Assembly: GCA_963758845.1 (NCBI GenBank)
Contig: CAVWWX010000002.1
Coordinates: 1,302,001 to 1,366,000, forward strand
Direction: 5' to 3'
Length of the DNA stretch: 64,000 nt
Origin: JBDTSW01 sp963758845
GTDB taxonomy: Bacteria > Actinomycetota > Thermoleophilia > Solirubrobacterales > 70-9
Every line of letters begins with the position of its first letter. The stretch's first letter is position 1. Made by a program: the position numbers and the translations under genes. The notes under the pieces were generated by a model, which worked only from the letters and a program-made list of their open reading frames with translations, did no database searches and was not told the DNA's origin. Positions 58,512-64,000 of this stretch are shown here, piece after piece.

Positions 58512-59648
58512 GCGACGGGACCACCGACGAGGAGACGCCCGCGAGCGCGGAGTCATCCACGCCCGATCGCTCCGAGGACGAGGGGCCCGTCAAGCCCCGC
58601 GGCCCGGCCGCCACCGAGTCCGGGCCCGCGACCGACGAGGCGGGCGCCTCGGCGCCGGTCGACACGACGGCGAGCAACGGCTCGGACCCGGTCGCCTCGA
58701 GCGGCACCATCCTGGCCTTCCTGAACGAGGTGGCCGGTGGGCCGCGGGCTGCTGCGGGCGATCCAGGCCCGGATCGACGGCGGCGCCGAGGGCGTCGCGC
58801 TGGTCGCGCCGCAGAACCAGCCGGTCGCCGGCCAGATCGTCGACCGCGACGAGCTGCGCGAGGCGGCCCAGAGCCGGGTCGAGGTGACCGAGGCGGTGCT
58901 GGCCGAGTTCGGCATCGATGCCGTGGGCGCCGTGATGGACCCCGATCCGTCGCTCGCCCTCGACGACGCGGTGCGTGCCTTCCGCCCGTCGGAGGTGCTG
59001 ATCTCGGCGCTCGCCGAGTCGCGCTTCGGGTTCATGCGCCGCGACCTGCTGGAGTGGGCGAAGGAGCACTTCGACGTTCCCGTGACGCACATCCCGGTGC
59101 GGATCGAGGACGACGCGGTCCGCTGGGATGTGACCCATACGCTCGTGGTCGCGACGCGGACGGTCGCCAGCCCGGAGCTGATCGAGAACCTGAAGGGCAA
59201 GGCGGGCGAGTCGCCGCACCGCTACACCGTGATCTGCCCGCGCTCGGGCGACCTCCCGCGCGAGGAGGTCTGTGACCGCCTCGCGCGGCTTCTGGCCGAG
59301 CTCTACAGGACCGACGTCGACGCCACCGGCCAGCCGATGAGCCCCGAGCCGTTCGCGGCGATCCAGAACGCGGTCGAGCACTACCGGATCGACGAGGTGC
59401 TGATCGCGACCCTGCGGGGCGAGCAGTCGAGGTGGCTCCAGGACGGCCTGATCGACAAGGTCAAGGGCATCACCGACATGCCGATCGAGCACGTCGAGGC
59501 CAGCGACGCCGCAGCGGCGCCCGAGGTGCCCGACGTCGACACCCCGGCGGTAGCCGTCGGTGCCGAGCAGGAGCCCGGCGAGACCGAGGCGGCGGGCGAG
59601 GGCTCGTCGGGAGGCGGCGTGGCCGCGGGTGGAGAACGGAGCGACTGA
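58508..59648 (+). pseudogene. universal-stress-like domain protein in cox operon, one-base frameshift
   Basis: Begins at ATG 58508 with about 65 disordered acidic residues, then TILAFLNEVAGG. The expected continuation GRGLLRAIQARIDGGAEGV lies in the next frame (from 58740), so one extra G sits in GGTGGG at 58736-58741. The rest encodes two Rossmann-like modules (VALVAPQNQ; YTVICPRSGDLPREEV) and an acidic tail, ending at 59648. Repaired length is about 379 residues. Resembles universal-stress-type nucleotide-binding proteins. Overlaps with coxA and coxC imply it was coupled to them. Sequencing error and real inactivation are both possible. Confidence 0.75.
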
Positions 59649-60265
59649 TGGAAAGCGCCACCGCTACCGCCGACCACGCCCATCACCACGGCCCGCCCGA
59701 GGCCCACAAGAGCTCCTCGATCGACCGCCAGACGCTCGGCATCCTCATCTTCATCGTCTCCGAGGTGATGCTGTTCGGAGCGTTCTTCGCCTCGTACTTC
59801 TTCCTGCGCGTGGTGGCCAGCGACGGTCCCTGGCCGCCCGAGGGCCTCGAGCTCCCGAAGGCCGTCGCCGGCGTCAACACCGCGATCCTGATCTCGTCCT
59901 CGTTCACGATGCACTGGGCCCTGGAGGGCGCCCGCAAGGGCAACCGCAGGGCGATGCAGATGGGCCTCGCGATCACCTTCCTGCTGGGCGCGACGTTCCT
60001 GTTCGTCCAGCTGAACGAGTACATCCACATCGGCTTCAGCGCGCGCGACACCGCCTTCGGCTCGATCTTCTACGGCCTCACGGGCCTGCACGGCGCCCAC
60101 GTCTTCGTCGGGCTCACGCTGCTGGCCTTCGCCAACATCCGCGCCTGGCGTGGCCACTTCGGCCCAAAGGCCGAGGACCACCTGGGCGTCGAGGTTCCGG
60201 GCATCTACTGGCACTTCGTAGACGTGATGTGGATCATCGTGTTCACGACCGTCTACATCCTCTAA
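59648..60265 (+). CDS. coxC: cytochrome c oxidase subunit III
   Basis: 205 residues, five membrane helices. His-rich N terminus (ATADHAHHHG), then SEVMLFGAFFASYF, FYGLTGLHGAHVFVGL and VPGIYWHFVDVMWIIVF, all typical of short bacterial subunit III. ATG at 59648 overlaps the upstream stop (TGATG). Ends the oxidase operon; no subunit IV or heme-O synthase gene follows. Confidence 0.94.
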   Translation: MESATATADHAHHHGPPEAHKSSSIDRQTLGILIFIVSEVMLFGAFFASYFFLRVVASDGPWPPEGLELPKAVAGVNTAILISSSFTMHWALEGARKGNRRAMQMGLAITFLLGATFLFVQLNEYIHIGFSARDTAFGSIFYGLTGLHGAHVFVGLTLLAFANIRAWRGHFGPKAEDHLGVEVPGIYWHFVDVMWIIVFTTVYIL

Positions 60266-60622
60266 ATACCGCTTAGACAAGCTACGTCGCCGATTCAGTG
60301 GCCGTCTGTGGGACACCACAGGGGACACACAGCGGGACAAAGTGCGCGAATCGAGGCGGTTTTGGTGAGGCCGATCGGGGGGGAGATCGCCGGCGACACC
60401 GAGCTGATCGCGCTCGTGAGCCCGCCGACATCGGCACCGGCGCGCGGGGCCCCAGGAGAGCCGGATCCTTGCGGCTCGATTGACGCCGCCCTAGATCTCA
60501 AGCCGCTTGAGCGCGGCCACGCGAATCTGCTCCTCGACTCTCCTGGGCTCGAGGACCGGAGTCGTGTTCGAGCCAGAGGATGAAGGCGTGAACCCGAAAG
60601 CAGCCTCACGTCCATGTCGAAG
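60266..60622. other. non-coding, decayed stretch
   Basis: No intact gene. On the minus strand a fragment of about 40 codons ends at the TAG at 60493-60491 and reads PRRVEEQIRVAALKRLEI at its C terminus; it has no start codon and is broken by an in-frame stop upstream, so it looks like a leftover gene end. The start of the stretch has several near-repeats of GGGACA and GGGGACAC (about 60308-60341). I see no transposase or integrase. Confidence 0.45.
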
Positions 60623-61135
60623 CTACGCTCGCGTACGGCCATCAAGACGCTCCTGCGGGCTGGCGCGGCCGAGGCGATGCCGTACCTCGAAGCGCTGCGA
60701 ATCGTCGCCTGGTTCAGCGCCTTCGATCGCCGCCGCGATCCTGACGCTGGACGACGTCTGCGGTCCGTCTCGCGCCTGGCGACAGGCGCGCCCGCAGCCA
60801 GGGCAGCAGTCGGACGCGCGAACCTCCTCGGCCTTCATCACCCGCAGTTGCGTATCCGACCGCTGCTGCGACCGACGAGCCTGACGATGACCGCGCCAGA
60901 CATCGACTGCATGCTCCTCGACCTCGCCGCGAAAGCTGCTCCAGGCCTCGGAGCCGCGTTCGACGTATTCGATCAGCGCCTCGTGACCGCGAATCGCGCC
61001 GATCTCCTCAACCGGCCGGTACTCACCGTTCGGGTCGAAATAGCCCAGAACGTGGGAGTGGATTTCGTCAGTCTCGGCGAGCCGACTGAACGAGGCGTAG
61101 AACGCTCGGATGATCTCCACGTTCTCCTGCGACAT
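60623..61135 (-). pseudogene. decayed SnoaL/NTF2-like protein
   Basis: Opens with MSQENVEIIRAFYASFSRL and continues FDPNGEYRPVEEIGAIRGHE and SSFRGEVEEHAVD, typical of the NTF2/SnoaL-like proteins abundant in this lineage. After residue about 80 the frame becomes Arg/Gln-rich; the expected strand VIVRLVGRSSG appears in another frame, and RFEVRH near the end recalls the normal C terminus. At least one frameshift has broken the gene. Confidence 0.6.
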
Positions 61136-61237
61136 CGCCCGCGCAGTATCTCGCGGGCTGGAGATATGCGCTACCGCTATCGCGGGAAACTGCGGGAGCT
61201 TGGTGGCAGGGGAATGTCAGGAGCCCGGCTCCCCGCT

Positions 61238-61324
61238 CACTGTCCCAGTGACCGGCGCGTGCTGTCCTAGTGGATCGAAAGTGGGAGGATTCGCGCCTGT
61301 GACCGGGGCACCCAAGGGACAGTG
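61238..61324. repeat. inverted-repeat element before HD hydrolase gene
   Basis: Perfect 9-bp inverted repeats CACTGTCCC (61238-61246) and GGGACAGTG (61316-61324) bound an 87-bp segment. Inside each end is GTGACCGG as a direct repeat (61248-61255 and 61299-61306). The right repeat touches the start codon of the HD gene. Could be a small non-autonomous insertion remnant or an operator; no transposase is nearby. Confidence 0.4.
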
Positions 61325-61963
61325 ATGCACAGCGAAGACGATGCCCTGCACGCGGAGCCGGGAATCGCGGCGCCCGGTTTCGTCGTCGAGTCGGACCGGC
61401 TTTCGATGGCGTTCGCGGTGGCCCGGCGCGCCCACTCGGGCCACTCCCGCGGAGGCCACGGCAGACCGTATCTCGAACACCCGATCCAGGTCGCCGAGTT
61501 GCTCCGAGACGAGGGCTACGGCGAAGCGGTGTGCGCCGCCGCCCTCCTGCACGACGTCGTCGAGGACTCCGGTCTCACAGCCCGTGACGTGGCCGAGACT
61601 TTCGGAGAGGAGGTTGGGGAGTTGGTTGCGGCGCTGACTGAGGATCCAGCGATCGAGGACTGGGAGTTGCGCAAGCTGGCGCTCCGAGAGCGCGCCGCCG
61701 CGTCGGGGACCGAGTGCGCGGCGATCTATGTGGCGGACAAGCTCGCCAACCTGCACGATTGGCGGCTCGTCTATGTCGAAGTCGGCGAGCGTGCGGTCGA
61801 GTTCTTCAAGGCCCCGACGCTCGACGCCAGATTCCGCGCCTGGCGCGCCGATCTCGAGATGGGCGAGCGCGTCGCGCCGCGGCTGAGGCTCAACGCGCTC
61901 CTGCGCCAGGAGCTTGAGCAGTTCGAGCGCGAACGGCGCCCGCAGTCCGAGCGTCGCCACTAA
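61325..61963 (+). CDS. HD-domain hydrolase, RelA/SpoT-hydrolase-like (MESH1 type)
   Basis: 212 residues. Metal-binding HD motifs: AFAVARRAHSGHSR, YLEHPIQVAELL, ALLHDVVEDSGLT (His-Asp and ED) and IYVADKLANLHD, in the order seen in the (p)ppGpp hydrolase domain of RelA/SpoT and in single-domain MESH1 proteins. No synthetase or TGS domain. May hydrolyse alarmones or another nucleotide. ATG 61325 follows AAGGGA; the adjacent GTG at 61322 is an alternative. Confidence 0.8.
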   Translation: MHSEDDALHAEPGIAAPGFVVESDRLSMAFAVARRAHSGHSRGGHGRPYLEHPIQVAELLRDEGYGEAVCAAALLHDVVEDSGLTARDVAETFGEEVGELVAALTEDPAIEDWELRKLALRERAAASGTECAAIYVADKLANLHDWRLVYVEVGERAVEFFKAPTLDARFRAWRADLEMGERVAPRLRLNALLRQELEQFERERRPQSERRH

Positions 61964-62030
61964 ACGCCGCCCCCTCCGCCGCGTAGGGGTGTGATTTCAA
62001 GCGTTCAATTTCGCGTGCGAGCAGGAGTGT

Positions 62031-62067
62031 CGCTTTCCATGCAAAGCGGCATAGCCGCTTCTCGTCC
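62031..62067 (+). repeat. dispersed hairpin repeat, copy 1
   Basis: Shares 33 of 37 positions with 62822-62858. CGCTTT, AAAGCG and GCCGCTT segments allow two mutually exclusive hairpins: CGCTTT-CCATGC-AAAGCG, or AAGCGGC-ATA-GCCGCTT. Lies in the 225-nt gap between the HD gene and the convergent oxidoreductase gene. Confidence 0.65.
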
Positions 62068-62188
62068 TGAAGCGCTACTCCCGCAGCCGGCGGCTTCGAG
62101 GGCAGCATCGCTTGCGCGTCGCAGGGGCCGGACGTGGAGCACCGAGATGCGATCCCCCGCCGGGTTCGTCGCCGCCACCCGACGGGCA

Positions 62189-62668
62189 CTAGCCTGCCGG
62201 AGCCGCCGTACGCGGCACGAGGATCACGAGCGGGATCTCGCGCTCGGTTCGCCTCTGGTAATCGCGATAGGTGCCGTAGCTCTCGCAAACTCGCCGCCAT
62301 AACCGGGCGCGCTCCTCGGGCGTCGCGACACGCGCATGCACCTCGCGCCGCTCCGAGCCCACCTGGACGGTGGTCTCGGGATGCGCACGCAGGTTGTGGA
62401 ACCAGCCCGGGTGGCGCGGATACCCACCCTTCGAGGCGACGATCACGAGGTCCTCACCGTCCTCGATGTAGAGCAGCGGCGAAGTCCGCCTCGTGCCGCT
62501 CTTCGCGCCGACGTGGTCGAGCAGCAGCATCGTAGGCAGGCCGGGGAGGGTATGGCCGATCCGGCCGCCGCTGAGCCGGTAGACGAGCGTGTGGCCCCTC
62601 ATCAAGTGGTTCACGAGGGGCCACATCCGCTTCTCGACGCCGCGGGGAATGTCCACGCTCACAATCAT
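62189..62668 (-). CDS. nitroreductase-family deazaflavin (F420)-dependent oxidoreductase
   Basis: 159 residues, split-barrel FDOR/DDN fold. MLLLDHVGAKSGTRRTSPLL, VIVASKGGYPRHPGWFHNL and RAHPETTVQVGSE are diagnostic. Uses reduced F420 to reduce quinones or other substrates at the membrane. ATG 62668 gives the family N terminus; longer upstream frame is not conserved. Flanked on both sides by copies of the hairpin repeat. Confidence 0.88.
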   Translation of the reverse strand: MIVSVDIPRGVEKRMWPLVNHLMRGHTLVYRLSGGRIGHTLPGLPTMLLLDHVGAKSGTRRTSPLLYIEDGEDLVIVASKGGYPRHPGWFHNLRAHPETTVQVGSERREVHARVATPEERARLWRRVCESYGTYRDYQRRTEREIPLVILVPRTAAPAG

Positions 62669-62976
62669 GCACGTCTCAGCCGCGGATGGCGAACCTGGGA
62701 TTGGCCGAACGAGCCCGTGGCGCCGGACAGCAGCGAGCGCGCTCTCGCAGAATGAAAATCCGGAGGGCTGATGACGACCTGACACGCATCGGCAGGGCCG
62801 AGCCCTCGGGCCGGACCTACGCGCTTTCCATGCAAAGCGACTTAGTCGCTTTTCGTCCAAAGCCAGGCCTCGGATCGACCGGGGGTGTAGGGTCGTGGAG
62901 ACGGCCGAACGGCCGATCGAGAGCCCGGGATCCCCGTGACCGCCTGTCCGGGGCGACCGAGCGGGAGGAGAGTCCC
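62669..62976. other. intergenic region with hairpin repeat
   Basis: 308 nt between divergent genes. No convincing gene. Holds the second hairpin repeat (62822-62858), a TAGGGT box at about 62890, and the GGGAGGAG Shine-Dalgarno (62963-62970) of the downstream gene. Confidence 0.5.
62822..62858 (+). repeat. dispersed hairpin repeat, copy 2
   Basis: Second copy of the 37-nt repeat. The lower hairpin here is AAAGCGAC-TTA-GTCGCTTT; relative to copy 1 the inner pair changes from G-C to A-T on both sides, preserving pairing. Same orientation as copy 1. The first ten bases CGCTTTCCAT and the following GCAAAGCG are identical in both copies. Confidence 0.65.
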
Positions 62977-63969
62977 ATGAGTACTCACCTAAAGCTGCTG
63001 CTCTTGGCAGCGGCCGTGGTCGGGATGACCACGTCATCCACAGCAAGCGCCGCACCGCCCGCCCCGGCGCCCACCACCACCCAGCTGCTGACGGGCCTGG
63101 AGGGTGGCTCGGGTAGCACCGTCGGCCCCGGTGGCGCGCTGTACGTCACGGAAAGCGCAGCCGGCAGAATCTCGCGCGTCGATCCGAGGACCGGAGAGAT
63201 CACGACGTTCGCCAGCGGTCTGCCGCCGTCGATCATCGGCATCGGTGGGACGACCGACGTCGCGTTCATCGGCGGCACCGCGTACGCCTTGGTCACGGTT
63301 GTCGGCCCCCAGTTCGGTAGCAGCGACACCGTCGGCATCTACCGGATCGACGGCCCCGACACCTTCACCGTCGTCGCGGACATCGGCGCGTTTGCCGTGA
63401 GCAATCCGCCGGGATTTCCAATTGACATCCCAACCGGAGTCCAGTACGCGCTGGAGACCTACCGTGGCGGGTTCTTGGTCACGGACGGGCACCACAACCG
63501 GGTGTACCGGGTCACGCGCGACGGCGACGTCACCGAGCTGATCGCGTTCGGCAACATCGTCCCAACCGGGCTCGAGACATCGGGCAACACGATCTACATG
63601 GCCGAGGCCGGACCCGTCCCCCACGATCCGGCGGACGGCAAAGTGGTGTCGTTCGGGCCGAAGTCGCCGACCGCCACGGACGTCGCCTCCGGTGCCCCCC
63701 TCCTAGTCGACGTCGAGCGTGGACGCGGTCGTGATCTGTTCGCCCTCTCGCAGGGCGTATTCGGCGGCGGCGATCCGGGTGCTCCGGCGGCGCCGAACAC
63801 CGGCAGCCTCGTGAAGGTGAACGGGAACGGCACGTTCAGCGTCATCGTGGACGGCTTGGACCGGCCGACGTCGGTCGAGTTCATCAAGAACACGGCGTAC
63901 GTCGTCACGCTCACCGGGGAGATCTGGAAGGTCGAGAACCCGTCGGGTCCGCCCCACGGAGCGCACTAA
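62977..63969 (+). CDS. ScyD/ScyE-like secreted beta-propeller protein
   Basis: 330 residues. Signal peptide (LLLLAAAVVGMTTSSTASA), then repeated blades of the SMP-30/NHL type: VGPGGALYVTESAAGRISRV, YRGGFLVTDGHHNRVYRV, GNTIYMAEAG and KNTAYVVTLTGEIWKV. Layout matches the ScyD/ScyE family, whose function outside scytonemin clusters is unknown. GGGAGGAG at 62963-62970 sets the ATG start. Confidence 0.82.
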   Translation: MSTHLKLLLLAAAVVGMTTSSTASAAPPAPAPTTTQLLTGLEGGSGSTVGPGGALYVTESAAGRISRVDPRTGEITTFASGLPPSIIGIGGTTDVAFIGGTAYALVTVVGPQFGSSDTVGIYRIDGPDTFTVVADIGAFAVSNPPGFPIDIPTGVQYALETYRGGFLVTDGHHNRVYRVTRDGDVTELIAFGNIVPTGLETSGNTIYMAEAGPVPHDPADGKVVSFGPKSPTATDVASGAPLLVDVERGRGRDLFALSQGVFGGGDPGAPAAPNTGSLVKVNGNGTFSVIVDGLDRPTSVEFIKNTAYVVTLTGEIWKVENPSGPPHGAH

Positions 63970-64000
63970 GACCCCGCAAAAGCGAAGCCGCCGCCCCGGA

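Noticed and set aside
60295..60645. Minus-strand 116-codon frame
   Set aside because: Composition is Ser/Arg/Pro noise and it covers a gene-end fragment that lies in a different frame.
61890..62300. Minus-strand frame containing DEKRLCRFAWKA
   Set aside because: That peptide is just the translation of the hairpin repeat; the same peptide appears at the second copy, so it reflects repeated DNA and not a protein.

Overview
The window is very GC-rich, densely packed and bacterial. Gene content and order point to an actinobacterium, most likely class Thermoleophilia (Solirubrobacterales or Gaiellales relatives). The support is the uvrC-rapZ ... gap-pgk-tpiA block, a CBS-less GuaB3-type IMP dehydrogenase next to guaA, the rplM-rpsI-glmM ... 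glmS-acpS-nnr-alr order, an A2-type cytochrome oxidase, and many start codons lying 6-10 nt after a TANNNT -10 box (leaderless transcription). The taxonomic call is inference.

Layout. 1-2.4 kb: phosphate uptake (DUF47 plus PiT transporter) and two small membrane proteins. 2.4-5 kb: a Tad-pilus-like cluster of two TadE-type pseudopilins and a large protein joining a TadG-like membrane anchor to a VanY-type carboxypeptidase and a lytic transglycosylase. 5-7.3 kb: a decayed secreted gene, a MaoC hydratase, a cupredoxin lipoprotein and an enoyl-CoA hydratase. 7.4-18.1 kb: uvrC-rapZ, an ABC exporter (ATPase frameshifted), a VOC protein, gap-pgk-tpiA-gpmI, tgt. 18.1-22.8 kb: Ser/Thr kinase, lipoprotein, metallophosphoesterase, Ste24-like protease, sugar epimerase. 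22.8-31.4 kb: argS, HU, pyrF, LysM protein, DacC, PfkB kinase, guaB3-guaA. 31.4-35 kb (minus strand): two tandem IPT+M23 peptidase-like proteins and a flippase. 35-49.2 kb: rplM-rpsI-glmM, a formaldehyde-detoxification-like ADH/MBL pair, glmS, a DUF3352 lipoprotein, acpS-nnr-alr-cca-HIT-ECH, infA. 49.2-55.7 kb: rmlC, an ABC-2 exporter with two permeases, secreted proteins and lipoproteins, a GT4 glycosyltransferase. 55.8-60.3 kb: coxB-coxA-(frameshifted stress-like gene)-coxC. 60.3-64 kb: a looser, partly decayed segment with a broken SnoaL-like gene, an inverted-repeat element, an HD hydrolase, two copies of a hairpin repeat flanking an F420-type oxidoreductase, and a ScyD-like beta-propeller.

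Themes. Most genes serve core metabolism (glycolysis, purine and pyrimidine synthesis, cell-wall precursors, translation, respiration). The unusual items are the pilus-anchor/peptidoglycan-hydrolase fusion, a recurring CTG-ACC start context (672, 24802, 33842) with two CTGA stop/start overlaps, an ArgRS without HIGH histidines, ribosomal protein S9 with an acidic extension of about 180 residues, an attenuator-like hairpin before rplM, and a dispersed hairpin repeat with a compensatory base change. No tRNA, rRNA, CRISPR array or intact transposase was seen.
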